From the NCBI RefSeq assembly GCF_947242115.1, contig NC_074726.1, positions 19,044,325 through 19,108,324 on the forward strand: a stretch of 64,000 bases of DNA, given 5' to 3'. The notes beneath the pieces were generated by a model. That model searched no databases, was not told the DNA's origin, and saw nothing but the letters and a program-made list of their open reading frames with translations. The stretch comes from Biomphalaria glabrata (taxonomy: Eukaryota; Mollusca; Gastropoda; Planorbidae). Numbering within the stretch: the stretch's first letter is position 1; each line of letters opens with the position of its first letter. Both the position numbers and the translations under genes were made by a program. This document shows, one piece after another, positions 12,701 to 27,800 of this stretch.

Positions 12701-15700
12701 TGGGTGGACTTAGAAGCAATGAAAGATCCCAAAATTTAAAATCCCTCATTTCACAAGGATTCAAACTTTGGACCTATAGTTCAGAAGCCAGGTGTTTAAC
12801 TGCTCAGCCACCAAACCATCTAATTAGCCCCATGAATTCACAAAAAAAATGTTGAAATATTTTTTTTCTGTAAGTGCAAATGAATATTTTTATATTAATT
12901 TCAACACAATAACTATTCTGTTTAAGATCAAGAAACAAGGAAGTGAAGAGAGCTCTCCAGAACTGTACATGTCATTGTGACATTACCATTAAGGTGAAGT
13001 TATTTAAACATTATTCTTTTTTCATATAATATCTTGTTTTGTTTGTGAATCGTGTTGTCATGGCGGCCGTCAACAAATGTTTTCATTTTGTCTTCTATCG
13101 TCCATTTAGTACATGCTTTTTATACTTTTTAAAATTGTTTTTTTTAAAGTTTACTTTCATTCTTTCAGTATATAGTTTTTGTTTAAATCTTTTGGAGAAA
13201 AAGTCTAATTCTTTTAGTTTGAAAGTATTATTTTCAGAGGTTTCCAGTCAAAGACAGTCTTATTTGGAAGTGAAAAAGGTGAGATCTTTTGGTTATTTCT
13301 TTTTTTTTTAAATTCAAAAAATAATATATATAAATATTTGTAGATACTAGTTAGTCCCAAAGTAAAATTTAACTTCACACCTTGCAACCAATAGGGAAGA
13401 TAATGTTCAAGTCATCTGTTTCTGTGGCCCACAGTTAATGAGGGTGTCATATGGCCAGCACAACGACCGACCACCTTTATTTTTCTCCTTTTTTTGTTAA
13501 GTAACTATAAGAGCTGGGTGGACTTAGAAGCAATGAAAGATCCCAAAATTTAAAATCCCTCATTTCAAAAGGATTCAAACTTTGGACCTATAGTTCAGAA
13601 GTCGGGTGTTTAACTGCTCAGCCACCATACCTTCTTAATTAGCCTCATAAATTCACAAAAAAATGTTGAAATATTTTTATTCTGTAAGTGCAGATGAATA
13701 TTATTATATTAATTTCAACACAATAACTATTCTGTTTAAGACCAAGAAACAAGGAAGTGAAGAGAGCTCTCCAGAACTGTACATGTCATTGTGACATTAC
13801 CATTAAGGTGAAGTTATTTAAACATTATTCTTTTTTCATATAATAAATTGTTTTGTTTGTGAATTGTGTTGTCATGGTGGCCGTCAACAAATGTTTTCAT
13901 TTTGTCTTCTATCGCCCATTTAGTGCATGCTTTTTATACTTTTTAAAATTGTTTTTTTTAAAGTTTACTTTCATTCTTTCAGTATATAGTTTTTGTTTAA
14001 ATCTTTTGGAGAAAAAGTCTAATTCTTTTAGTTTGAAAGTATTTTTTTCAGAGGTTTCCAGTCAAAGACAGTCTTATTTGGAAGTGAAAAAGGTGAGATC
14101 TTTTGGTTATTTCCTTTTTTCTTTAAATTTAAGAAATAATATATTTAAATATTTGTAGATACTAGTTAGTCCCCAAGTAAAATTTCCCTTCACACCTTGC
14201 AATCAATAGGGAAGATAATGTTCAAGTCATCTGTTTCTGTGGCCCACATTTAATGAGGGTGTCATGTGGCCAGCACAATGACGGACCACCTTTATTTTTC
14301 TCCTTCTTATGTTAAGTAACTATAAGAGTTGGGTGGACTTAGAAGCAATGAAAGATCCCAAAATTTAAAATCCCTCATATCACAAGGATTCAAACTTTGG
14401 ACCTATAGTTCAGAAGCCGGGGGTTTAACTGCTCAGCCACCAAACCATCTAATTAGCCCCATGAATTCACAAAAAAAATGTTGAAATATTTTTTTTCTGT
14501 AAGTGCAAATGAATATTTTTATATTAATTTCAACACAATAACTATTCTGTTTAAGATCAAGAAACAAGGAAGTGAAGAGAGCTCTCCAGAACTGTACATG
14601 TCATTGTGACATTACCATTAAGGTGAAGTTATTTAAACATTATTCTTTTTTCATATAATATCTTGTTTTCTTTGTGAATCGTGTTGTCATGGCGGCCGTC
14701 AACAAATGTTTTCATTTTGTCTTCTATCGTCCATTTAGTGCATGCTTTTTATACTTTTTAAAATTGTTTTTTTTAAAGTTTACTTTCATTCTTTCAGTAT
14801 ATAGTTTTTGTTTAAATCTTTTGGAGAAAAAGTCTAATTCTTTTAGTTTGAAAGTATTATTTTCAGAGGTTTCCAGTCAAAGACAGTCTTATTTGGAAGT
14901 GAAAAAGGTGAGATCTTTTGGTTATTTCTTTTTTTTTTTTAATTCAAAAAATAATATATATAAATATTTGTAGATACTAGTTAGTCCCAAAGTAAAATTT
15001 AACTTCACACCTTGCAACCAATAGGGAAGATAATGTTCAAGTCATCTGTTTCTGTGGCCCACAGTTAATGAGGGTGTCATATGGCCAGCACAACGACCGA
15101 CCACCTTTATTTTTCTCCTTTTTTTGTTAAGTAACTATAAGAGCTGGGTGGACTTAGAAGCAATGAAAGATCCCAAAATTTAAAATCCCTCATTTCAAAA
15201 GGATTCAAACTTTGGACCTATAGTTCAGAAGTCGGGTGTTTAACTGCTCAGCCACCATACCTTCTTAATTAGCCCCATAAATTCACAAAAAAATGTTGAA
15301 ATATTTTTATTCTGTAAGTGCAGATGAATATTATTATATTAATTTCAACACAATAACTATTCTGTTTAAGACCAAGAAACAAGGAAGTGAAGAGAGCTCT
15401 CCAGAACTGTACATGTCATTGTGACATTACCATTAAGGTGAAGTTATTTAAACATTATTCTTTTTTCATATAATAAATTGTTTTGTTTGTGAATTGTGTT
15501 GTCATGGTGGCCGTCAACAAATGTTTTCATTTTGTCTTCTATCGCCCATTTAGTGCATGCTTTTTATACTTTTTAAAATTTTTTTTTTAAAGTTTACTTT
15601 CATTCTTTCAGTATATAGTTTTTGTTTAAATCTTTTGGAGAAAAAGTCTAATTCTTTTAGTTTGAAAGTATTATTTTCAGAGGTTTCCAGTCAAAGACAG

Positions 15701-18700
15701 TCTTATTTGGAAGTGAAAAAGGTGAGATCTTTTGGTTATTTCCTTTTTTCTTTAAATTTAAGAAATAATATATTTAAATATTTGTAGATACTAGTTAGTC
15801 CCCAAGTAAAATTTCCCTTCACACCTTGCAATCAATAGGGAAGATAATGTTCAAGTCATCTGTTTCTGTGGCCCACATTTAATGAGGGTGTCATGTGGCC
15901 AGCACAATGACGGACCACCTTTATTTTTCTCCTTCTTATGTTAAGTAACTATAAGAGTTGGGTGGACTTAGAAGCAATGAAAGATCCCAAAATTTAAAAT
16001 CCCTCATTTCACAAGGATTCAAACTTTGGACCTATAGACAAGAAGCCGGGTGTTTAACTGCTCAGCCACCAAACCATCTAATTAGCCCCATGAATTCACA
16101 AAGAATTTTTTAAATAATTTTATTCTGTAAGTGTAGATGAATATTTTTATATTAATTTCAACACAATAACTATTCTGTTTAAGATCAAGAAACAAGGAAG
16201 TGAAGAGAGCTCTCCAGAACTGTACATATCATTGTGACATTACCATTAAGGTGAAGTTATTTAAACATTATTCTTTTTTCATATAATATCTTGTTTTGTT
16301 TGTGAATTGTGTTGTCATGGTGGCCGTCAAGAAATGTTTTCATTTTGTCTTCTATCATCCATTTAGTGCATGCTTTTTATACTTTTTAAAATTGTTTTTT
16401 TTAAAGTTTACTTTCATTCTTTCAGTATATAGTTTTTGTTTAAATCTTTTGGAGAAAAAGTCTAATTCTTTTAGTTTGAAAGTATTATTTTCAGAGGTTT
16501 CCAGTCAAAGACAGTCTTATTTGGAAGTGAAAAAGGTGAGATCTTTTGGTTATTTCCTTTTTTCTTTAAATTTAAGAAATAATATCTTTAAATATTTGTA
16601 GATACTAGTTAGTCCCCAAGTAAAATTTCCCTTCACACCTTGCAATCAATAGGGAAGATAATGTTCAAGTCATCTGTTTCTGTGGCCCACATTTAATGAG
16701 GGTGTCATGTGGCCAGCACAATGACGGACCACCTTTATTTTTCTCCTTCTTATGTTAAGTAACTATAAGATGTGGGTGGACTTAGAAGCAATGAAAGATC
16801 CCAAAATTTAAAATCCCTCATTTCACAAGGATTCAAACTTTGGACCTATAGTTCAGAAGCCAGGTGTTTAACTGCTCAGCCACCAAACCATCTAATTAGC
16901 CCCATGAATTCACAAAAAAAATGTTGAAATATTTTTTTTCTGTAAGTGCAAATGAATATTTTTATATTAATTTCAACACAATAACTATTCTGTTTAAGAT
17001 CAAGAAACAAGGAAGTGAAGAGAGCTCTCCAGAACTGTACATGTCATTGTGACATTACCATTAAGGTGAAGTTATTTAAACATTATTCTTTTTTCATATA
17101 ATATCTTGTTTTGTTTGTGAATCGTGTTGTCATGGCGGCCGTCAACAAATGTTTTCATTTTGTCTTCTATCGTCCATTTAGTGCATGCTTTTTATACTTT
17201 TTAAAATTGTTTTTTTTAAAGTTTACTTTCATTCTTTCAGTATATAGTTTTTGTTTAAATCTTTTGGAGAAAAAGTCTAATTCTTTTAGTTTGAAAGTAT
17301 TATTTTCAGAGGTTTCCAGTCAAAGACAGTCTTATTTGGAAGTGAAAAAGGTGAGATCTTTTGGTTATTTCTTTTTTTTTTTAAATTCAAAAAATAATAT
17401 ATATAAATATTTGTAGATACTAGTTAGTCCCAAAGTAAAATTTAACTTCACACCTTGCAACCAATAGGGAAGATAATGTTCAAGTCATCTGTTTCTGTGG
17501 CCCACAGTTAATGAGGGTGTCATATGGCCAGCACAACGACCGACCACCTTTATTTTTCTCCTTTTTTTGTTAAGTAACTATAAGAGCTGGGTGGACTTAG
17601 AAGCAATGAAAGATCCCAAAATTTAAAATCCCTCATTTCAAAAGGATTCAAACTTTGGACCTATAGTTCAGAAGTCGGGTGTTTAACTGCTCAGCCACCA
17701 TACCTTCTTAATTAGCCCCATAAATTCACAAAAAAATGTTGAAATATTTTTATTCTGTAAGTGCAGATGAATATTATTATATTAATTTCAACACAATAAC
17801 TATTCTGTTTAAGACCAAGAAACAAGGAAGTGAAGAGAGCTCTCCAGAACTGTACATGTCATTGTGACATTACCATTAAGGTGAAGTTATTTAAACATTA
17901 TTCTTTTTTCATATAATAAATTGTTTTGTTTGTGAATTGTGTTGTCATGGTGGCCGTCAACAAATGTTTTCATTTTGTCTTCTATCGCCCATTTAGTGCA
18001 TGCTTTTTATACTTTTTAAAAATGTTTTTTTTAAAGTTTACTTTCATTCTTTCAGTATATAGTTTTTGTTTAAATCTTTTGGAGAAAAAGTCTAATTCTT
18101 TTAGTTTGAAAGTATTTTTTTCAGAGGTTTCCAGTCAAAGACAGTCTTATTTGGAAGTGAAAAAGGTGAGATCTTTTGGTTATTTCCTTTTTTCTTTAAA
18201 TTTAAGAAATAATATATTTAAACATTTGTAGATACTAGTTAGTCCCCAAGTAAAATTTCCCTTCACACCTTGCAATCAATAGGGAAGATAATGTTCAAGT
18301 CATCTGTTTCTGTGGCCCACATTTAATGAGGGTGTCATGTGGCCAGCACAATGACGGACCACCTTTATTTTTCTCCTTCTTATGTTAAGTAACTATAAGA
18401 GTTGGGTGGACTTAGAAGCAATGAAAGATCCCAAAATTTAAAATCCCTCATTTCACAAGGATTCAAACTTTGGACCTATAGTTCAGAAGCCGAGTGTTTA
18501 ACTGCTCAGCCACCAAATTATCTAATTAGCCCCATGAATTCACAAAAAAAATGTTAAATTATTTTTTTTCTGTAAGTGCAAATGAATATTTTTATATTAA
18601 TTTCAACACAATAACTATTCTGTTTAAGATCAAGAAACAAGGAAGTGAAGAGAGCTCTCCAGAACTGTACATGTCATTGTGACATTACCATTCAGGTGAA

Positions 18701-21700
18701 GTTATTTAAACATTATTCTTTTTTCATATAATAAATTGTTTTGTTTATGAATTGTGTTGTCATGGCATCCGTCAACAAATGTTTTCATTTTGTCTTCTAT
18801 CGTCCATTTAGTGCATGCTTTTTATACTTTTTAAAATTGTTTTTTTTAAAGTTTACTTTCATTCATTCAGTATATAGTTTTTGTTTAAATCTTTTGGAGA
18901 AAAAGTCTAATTCTTTTAGTTTGAAAGTATTATTTTCAGAGGTTTCCAGTCAAAGACAGTCTTATTTGGAAGTGAAAAAGGTGAGATCTTTTGGTTATTT
19001 CCTTTTTTCTTTAAATTTAAGAAATAATATATTTAAATATTTGTAGATACTAGTTAGTCCCAAAGTAAAATTTCCCTTCACACCTTGCAATCAATAGGGA
19101 AGATAATGTTCAAGTCATCTGTTTCTGTGGCCCACATTTAATGAGGGTGTCATGTGTCCAGCACAATGACGGACCACCTTTATTTTTCTCCTTCTTATGT
19201 TAAGTAACTATAAGAGTTGGGTGGACTTAGAAGCAATGAAAGATCCCAAAATTTAAAATCCCTCATATCACAAGGATTCAAACTTTGGACCTATAGTTCA
19301 GAAGCCGAGTGTTTAACTGCTCAGCCACCAAACCATCTAATTAGCCCCATGAATTCACAAAAAATGTTAAATTATTTTTTTTCTGTAAGTGCAAATGAAT
19401 ATTTTTATATTAATTTCAACACAATAACTATTCTGTTTAAGATCAAGAAACAAGGAAGTGAAGAGAGCTCTCCAGAACTGTACATGTCATTGTGACATTA
19501 CCATTCAGGTGAAGTTATTTAAACATTATTCTTTTTTCATATAATAAATTGTTTTGTTTATGAATTGTGTTGTCATGGCATCCGTCAACAAATGTTTTCA
19601 TTTTGTCTTCTATCGTCCATTTAGTGCATGCTTTTTATACTTTTTAAAATTGTTTTTTTTAAAGTTTACTTTCATTCATTCAGTATATAGTTTTTGTTTA
19701 AATCTTTTGGAGAAAAAGTCTAATTCTTTTAGTTTGAAAGTATTATTTTCAGAGGTTTCCAGTCAAAGACAGTCTTATTTGGAAGTGAAAAAGGTGAGAT
19801 CTTTTGGTTATTTCCTTTTTTCTTTAAATTTAAGAAATAATATATTTAAATATTTGTAGATACTAGTTAGTCCCAAAGTAAAATTTCCCTTCACACCTTG
19901 CAATCAATAGGGAAGATAATGTTCAAGTCATCTGTTTCTGTGGCCCACATTTAATGAGGGTGTCATGTGTCCAGCACAATGACGGACCACCTTTATTTTT
20001 CTCCTTCTTATGTTAAGTAACTATAAGAGTTGGGTGGACTTAGAAGCAATGAAAGATCCCAAAATTTAAAATCCCTCATATCACAAGGATTCAAACTTTG
20101 GACCTATAGTTCAGAAGCCGGGGGTTTAACTGCTCAGCCACCAAACCATCTAATTAGCCCCATGAATTCACAAAAAAAATGTTGAAATATTTTTTTTCTG
20201 TAAGTGCAAATGAATATTTTTATATTAATTTCAACACAATAACTATTCTGTTTAAGATCAAGAAACAAGGAAGTGAAGAGAGCTCTCCAGAACTGTACAT
20301 GTCATTGTGACATTACCATTAAGGTGAAGTTATTTAAACATTATTCTTTTTTCATATAATAAATTGTTTTGTTTGTGAATTGTGTTGTCATGGCAGCCGT
20401 CAACAAATGTTTTATTTTGTCTTCTATCGTCCATTTAGTGCATGCTTTTTATACTTTTTAAAATTGTTTTTTTTAAAGTTTACTTTCATTCTTTCAGTAT
20501 ATTGTTTTTGTTTAAATCTTTTGGAGAAAAAGTCTAATTCTTTTAGTTTGAAAGTATTATTTTCAGAGGTTTCCAGTCAAAGACAGTCTTATTTGGAAGT
20601 GAAAAAGGTGAGATCTTTTGGTTATTTCCCTTTTTTTTTATTTAAGAAATAATATATTTAAATATTTGTAGATACTAGTAAGTCACAAAGTAAAATTTCC
20701 CTTCACAACTTGCAACCAATAGGGAAGATAATATTTAAGTCATCTGTTTCTGTGGCCCACAGTTAATGAGGGTGTCATGTGGCCAGCACAACGACCGACC
20801 ACCTTTATTTTTCTCCTTTTTTTGTTAAGTAACTATAAGAGCTGGGTGGACTTAGAAGCAATGAAAGATCTCAAAATTTAAAATCCCTCATTTCACAAGG
20901 ATTCAAACTTTGGACCTATAGACAAGAAGCCGGGTGTTTAACTGCTCAGCCACCAAACCATTTAATTAGTCCCCATGAATTCACAAAAAAAATGTTGAAA
21001 TATTTTTATTCTGTAAGTGCAGATGAATATTTTTATATTAATTTCAACACAATAACTATTCTGTTTAAGATCAAGAAACAAGGAAGTGAAGAGAGCTCTC
21101 CAGAACTGTACATGTCATTGTGACATTACCATTAAGGTGAAGTTATTTAAACATTATTCTTTTTTCATATAATAAATTGTTTTGTTTGTGAATTGTGTTG
21201 TCATGGCAGCCGTCAACAAATGTTTTATTTTGTCTTCTATCGTCCATTTAGTGCATGCTTTTTATACTTTTTAAAATTGTTTTTTTTAAAGTTTACTTTC
21301 ATTCTTTCAGTATATTGTTTTTGTTTAAATCTTTTGGAGAAAAAGTCTAATTCTTTTAGTTTGAATGTATTATTTTCAGAGGTTTCCAGTCAAAGACAGT
21401 CTTATTTGGAAGTGAAAAAGGTGAGATCTTTTGGTTATTTCCCTTTTTTTTTTTAATTTAAGAAATAATATATTTAAATATTTGTAGATACTAGTAAGTC
21501 ACAAAGTAAAATTTCCCTTCACAACTTGCAACCAATAGGGAAGATAATATTTAAGTCATCTGTTTCTGTGGCTTACAGTTAATGAGGGTGTCATGTGGCC
21601 AGCACAACGACCGCCCACCTTTATTTTTCTCCTATTTTTGTTAAGTAACTATAAGAGCTGGGTGGACTTAGAAGCAATGAAAGATCTCAAAATTTAAAAT

Positions 21701-23173
21701 CCCTCATTTCACAAGGATTCAAACTTTGGACCTATAGACAAGAAGCCGGGTGTTTAACTGCTCAGCCACCAAACCATCTAATTAGCCCCATGAATTCACA
21801 AAGAATTTTTTTAAATAATTTTATTCTGTAAGTGCAGATGAATATTTTTATATTAATTTCAACACAATAACTATTCTGTTTAAGATCAAGAAACAAGGAA
21901 GTGAAGAGAGCTCTCCAGAACTGTACATGTCATTGTGACATTACCATTAAGGTGAAGTTATTTAAACATTATTCTTTTTTCATATAATAAATTGTTTTGT
22001 TTGTGAATTGTGTTGTCATGGCGGCCATCAACAAATGTTTTTGTTTTGTCTTCTATCGTCCATTTAGTGCATGCTTTTTAAACTTTAAAAAATTTTTTTT
22101 TTTAAAGTTTACTTTCATTCTTTCAGTATATAGTTTTTGTTTAAATCCTTTGTAGAAAAAGTCTAATTCTTTTAGTTTGAAAGTATTATTTTCAGAGGTT
22201 TCCAGTCAAAGACAGTCTTATTTGGAAGTGAAAAAGGTGAGATCTTTTGGTTATTTCCCTTTTTTTTTAAATTTAAGAAATAATATATTTAAATATTTGT
22301 AGATACTAGTAAGTCACAAAGTAAAATTTCCCTTCACAACTTGCAACCAATAGGGAAGATAATATTTAAGTCATCTGTTTCTGTGGCCCACAGTTAATGA
22401 GGGTGTCATGTGGCCAGCACAACGACCGACCACCTTTATTTTTCTCCTTTTTTTGTTAAGTAACTAAAAGAGCTGGGTGGACTTAGAAGCAATGAAAGAT
22501 CTCAAAATTTAAAATCCCTCATTTCACAAGGATTCAAACTTTGGACCTATAGACAAGAAGCCGGGTGTTTAACTGCTCAGCCACCAAACCATCTAATTAG
22601 CCCCATGAATTCACAAAGAATTTTTTTAAATAATTTTATTCTGTAAGTGCAGATGAATATTTTTATATTAATTTCAACACAATAACTATTCTGTTTAAGA
22701 TCAAGAAACAAGGAAGTGAAGAGAGCTCTCCAGAACTGTACATGTCATTGTGACATTACCATTAAGGTGAAGTTATTTAAACATTATTCTTTTTTCATAT
22801 AATAAATTGTTTTGTTTGTGAATTGTGTTGTCATGGCAGCCGTCAACAAATGTTTTCATTTTGTCTTCTATCGTCCATTTAGTGCATGCTTTTTATACTT
22901 TTTAAAATTGTTTTTTTTAAAGTTTACTTTCATTCTTTCAGTATATTGTTTTTGTTTAAATCTTTTGGAGAAAAAGTCTAATTCTTTTAGTTTGAAAGTA
23001 TTATTTTCAGAGGTTTCCAGTCAAAGACAGTCTTATTTGGAAGTGAAAAAGGTGAGATCTTTTGGTTATTTCCCTTTTTTTTTTAATTTAAGAAATAATA
23101 TATTTAAATATTTGTAGATACTAGTAAGTCACAAAGTAAAATTTCCCTTCACAACTTGCAACCAATAGGGAAG

Positions 23174-23749
23174 TGTCGCTACCTGGTTTTTCGTGTAGGT
23201 GTAGCGGCGTGGGTGCGTCCGTGTGATGTAGGTACCTCTTCTGGTGCGGCTATGACACACCTCTTAGCGATGTACTTTATTAGACGCACTAGATTTGCAA
23301 GTGCGCAACATTACTAATATACTAAAGTCTCCAATGACACATATAGAATTACTGGTGAACACAGTGGTAGCAGACGTGGAATTTATTATGTATATAGATA
23401 AATTACAGAAAATACTGGCGACTTCAGCCGTCACAAAATATACACCAATGAATACTGGCTGTTCATGCCATGTGGAATAAGTAGTCACATCTATGAAATG
23501 TTCAAAATACAAGTCCAAAGAAAACTCTCAAGTTAACGTTAAATCAAATTCATTATTATTCATTCATATTACAGACAGAGAAAATCATACATCCACTCTC
23601 TGCTGGAGTTCTTCACTAACTAACTTTTGACCCTTATTTCAGAGTCCTTTAACTTATTCACATAACCTCGTGTTTGCTCGCACGGAATGATACAATAGGT
23701 GACTGCGTGTCACTTCATGTCACAGAGGTTCTAAAACTGGACTGTGACA
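23174..23749 (-). repeat. 3' LTR of the Gmr1-like element
   Basis: This 576-bp repeat begins TGTCGCTACC and ends TGTGACA on the plus strand. It directly follows the satellite sequence ATAGGGAAG, whose last five bases form the target duplication. Confidence 0.93.
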
Positions 23750-24804
23750 TACGCCCCACACTCCAAAAAGATTTTTGACCAAAAATCTTTGACAAATATA
23801 TTTTACATTAATATCACTGTACAAATATATATGAGCTTAGTCCATTATTCTATCAAGTGCTGTAAGTTCACTCCAATTGCTCATGTCATCTTATATAATC
23901 TTAGTAATTATGTATAACATCATATAAATTACTGAGTCCAAAAAATCATTTATATACTTAATTCACTGAGAGCAAAATCACTGAAATGTAACATTAATTG
24001 TAATGAAAAGTACCTCCATCAAGTGTTAACAAACTTTATGCATGCATTTGTACTGAAAAAAAAATTTGTACAAACAATCACATGTTAATGAATATAAAAA
24101 GGAGAAAAAATATACAAGTTATTCCACATCCAATGTCATACTATAATTGTAGATGCACAACATTATTAATGTGTATCATTTGACACACTGAGTAAATTTA
24201 CTCAAAATGATTACAGAAAAAAATTTCATATTTATTTACAACTGTGATGTGCTGTGTCAAAATATTATTCTAAGTTTTGCCATCATCAAGAAAAATGAAA
24301 AAAGTTTTCAGATACATGTCAATCCAGTTCAAGGTTGACCTTGTATAAGACTACTATAAATAGTCTGAGTGTAGTATTGAAGTACAATAGTAAACAAATT
24401 TCCATGTTTACAAACATTCATTGTAGTATTCAGGTGTGTAAAAAATTTTAGACAATATTTACATCTGTGAGTTGTTATGAAAAAAAAAAAAATTCAGGTC
24501 AACAGTTCAAGTAGTTCACTGTTGTTTACATCTCATTGTTTACATTGCTGTGCACAATCAGTAATGAAATACAATATATACACACAAAATAAACACATCT
24601 GGCTTTTGTCATATTACAAGTTGACAATAAAATACAATGAGTAGAAAATAGATGATCTGTTATTGATCATAAGCATAAATGTCATCATGACCCAAAAGAA
24701 AATTGTAACAATAAAGTGTCATGACCTATTTGCAAAATGTGTAGAATGTTAATTTGACTAAGTTGACTACTACTGCTTATTTCTAAGTGCTTTGTACTGG
24801 TTAT
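23750..24804 (-). other. 3' untranslated region of the Gmr1-like element
   Basis: About 1.05 kb of AT-rich sequence between the gag-pol stop and the 3' LTR. No second frame and no envelope-like gene is visible. A short G-rich tract adjoins the LTR and may act as the polypurine tract. Confidence 0.6.
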
Positions 24805-27800
24805 TTATTCTATCAGAATGTCCTGGCTGATGTGTTTAATGTCATTATTTTCACTTGTTTCATTTTCATGTATTATGTATCTGGATAAAAAGTCAGCTAT
24901 TGCATTTTCATGTCCTGGAATGCTTTCTAAATCAAATTTGTAATCTGAGAGAATGAGTGTCCATCTGTTTATCCTGTCATTTTTTAGATCTTTTCTTTTT
25001 AGTGCCAGTAATGGTTTGTGATCACACTTAATGCTAAAAAATCTACCTAACAAGTAATTCTTGAGTTTTACAACTGACCATACAATGGCTAATAATTCTT
25101 TCTCAATCACTGAGTATTTTCTTTCAGTTTCAGACAGTGTTCTACTGATATGTACTATTGGCTTAGAAAATGACTCTCTTTGCTGTAATAAGCATGCCCC
25201 AATACCAGTGTTGGAGGCATCAGTGTATAGTGATAGTGTTGATGTTGGGTCAATACTGGCTAATTCTAGTTTCTCATTAAATTTATCTTTTAAGTTGCTT
25301 AATGCTAGTCTACTTTTTTCATCTATACAGATTGTGTTTCCATGCTTCTTTTTAGTAAATTCAACAAGGGGCTCAATTATCTGTGCATAATTTGGAATAA
25401 ACTTTCTATAAAAGTTGCAAAGTCCTAATAATGATCTCATGTCTTTCTTAGTCCTAGGTTCTTTTATGTTTTTAATCTTTGTTAGGTTTGTTTCAGTGGG
25501 TGTAATTTTGTCATTGGTAATGCAATATCCTAAGAATTGGATTTCAGGCTTGGCTAGGTTTAATTTCTTGGGGGATAATGTCATGTTGTGTGTTCTTAGT
25601 CTTGAAAATATTTGCTCTAGTACATGAATGTGTTCCTGTTGTGAGTTGGTGAAAACACAAATGTCATCTACATAAGACAATACATTATTTATACCTTCTA
25701 ATAATTTTGACATGCATTTCTGAAATGTGGCTGTACTATTTATTAAGCCGAATGGCATGACATTCCAGACATAGATACCTTCTAGGCCTGGCATAGTGCA
25801 TTTGAATGCTGTATATTCCTTAGAGTCAGGGTCCATTTTAATCTGCCAGAAGCCTCTGTTTAAGTCCATTGTTGTAAATAGGGATGATTTACTTAAAGTT
25901 GTAATTATGCTGTCAGTGTCTGGTAGGGGTTCTGGGTCTATGACTGTGCATTTATTTATTTCTCTAAAGTCACAGCAGATTCTTACTCCACTGTCTTTCT
26001 TTTTTACAATGACCATGGGTGATGCATATTTACATGTTTCTGATCTCTCTATCTTCCCATCTTTAATTAAGTTGGTCATTTCTGTTCTAACTAAGTCCTC
26101 ATATGCTTTGGGGATACTATAGGCTTTTGTCTTAGTTGGTAGTGCTTTGTTGAGTTTTATTGTGTGTTCTATCAGATTGGTACATCCTAGCTTTTGTGTA
26201 ATTACATCACTATATTTGACTGTCAAGTTCTGTAACATATCATTTTCAATGTTTGGACTACTGTTGTGTGTGGTGTTTATGGTGCTTACTATATGTTCTT
26301 GTATGTTGTGTTTGGTTTCTAGATCAGGTTCAATTATATCTGTGTCAGTTATTTGTCTCTTATCCAATTTTACAAGTTTGTCAATATTGAGTTTGCATTC
26401 TCTACCATCTTTATCAATGATGTACACTTTGTTATTAATTCTCTCTATAACTTTAAATGGTCCCTCATTCTTATCTTTACAGTGTTTGTTTTCTATCTTA
26501 ACAAAAACTTGGTCACCTACATTTAGTGTTCTTAGTTTTCTATTTCTGTTTTTTATTTTCCTATGCCTTTCTAGATTTTTGTCCATGTTTATCTCTGCTA
26601 GTTTTATTCCTTGTCTAAGCTGTTGTTTGGTCTGAATTATCCAAGGATGGTACTGTTCTATGTTTTCTAAGTCTAACATGTTGTCAGCCCATAACTCTAA
26701 CGGTCCTTTAGGTTTTCTGTTAAATACAAGCTCATAGGGGCTGAATTTGGTGGTTTCATGGATGCTAGTGTTGTAGGCAAATATAGCATAACTAAGAGTC
26801 TGGTCCCAGGTGCTCATTGAGTCTCTTTCTAGCTTATATATCATCTGTTTTACAGTTCTGTTCCATTTTTCTATGACTCCATTTCCCTGTGGTGAGTAGA
26901 TAGTGCTATGGACTAGGCGGATGTTAGTCATTTCTGCAAATGCTTGGTTAAGGTGGGACTTAAAGTTTGATGCATTATCTGATAGTAACTTATTAGGGAA
27001 TCCAAATTTAAGAAAAAGTGTTTTCAAGCAATTACATATGTCAATAGCCTTTATATCTTTTAGAGGAAATGCCTCTGCCCATCTAGTGGACATGTCAATG
27101 ATACCCAGAATATATTTATTCCCTTTACTGCTGGTTGTTAGGGGTCCCATTATGTCCATGGCAATTTTGTCCCAAAAATAGTGAGATTTATCTGATTTCT
27201 CTAATGGGGCTCTAGTTACTGTTTTTTGTTTGGCACATTCTGTGCAACTGTTTACATAGTTCTTAATGTCCTTTCCCATCTTTGGCCAGAAGAATTTGTT
27301 GGCTATTTTAGCATATACTTTCTTTTTTCCTAAGTGTCCTGCTGTGGGGTCATCATGTGCCATATTTAATATTTTAGCTCTTAAAGTTTTAGGGATCAGG
27401 ATTTGAAGTCTAGTACAGTTTTCTTTCCTGTTATATCTAATGGCTAAGTTGTTAATTTCTATGTGGTGGTTATTTAAATTTATCTTGTTATAATCTTTGC
27501 TTAAGAGGTCTTGTATTGTGGTGTCATTTTTCTGCATAGCTATTAGTTCCTCCCTAGTTATGCCTATTTCATTGAGTAATACAGTGGGGCATTCTATTTC
27601 TGGTGTTATTTTTTTATGTGATCTGGTTTGAGCTAATAGTGCCTCATGTTTAAATAGGGAATATTTTTGTCTATCTTCCGCCCATTGCATAACTTCTTCT
27701 AGTGTTGGATCTTTTACACCATCTACATTGCCTATTATTAGATCTTGTGCTGGGGTGTCCATGACTATAGCTTCTAGTTCTCCTGTAATCCAGGGTGATT

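Larger units (their letters stand above)
1..23173 (+). repeat. Satellite array, ~814-bp monomer, about 28.5 copies, left part
   Basis: The same ~814-bp unit repeats head to tail. Taking the TTGTTTGTGAATTG block as anchor, units begin near 9, 824, 1639, 2453, 3268, 4083, 4897, 5712, 6527, 7342, 8157, 8970, 9785, 10598, 11413, 12228, 13039, 13853, 14668, 15482, 16296, 17111, 17926, 18741, 19554, 20367, 21182, 21997 and 22812. Spacing is 813-816 bp; differences are mostly single substitutions and T-run lengths. The last unit is split by the LTR element at 23174. The array continues beyond the left window edge. Each unit holds a T-rich open segment, an antisense SINE of about 270 bp, and a second conserved segment ending near AATAAA. 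High similarity between neighbours is typical of satellite turnover by unequal exchange. The array is AT-rich and has no recognisable protein family. Confidence 0.97.

Noticed and set aside
1-23173. CRISPR-like direct repeats
   Set aside because: The repeat is an ~814-bp contiguous satellite with no unique spacers, in eukaryotic sequence.
23264-23518. Open frames on both strands within the LTR, repeated at 31072-31326
   Set aside because: They occur only because the LTR is duplicated; no family is recognised and they are short.
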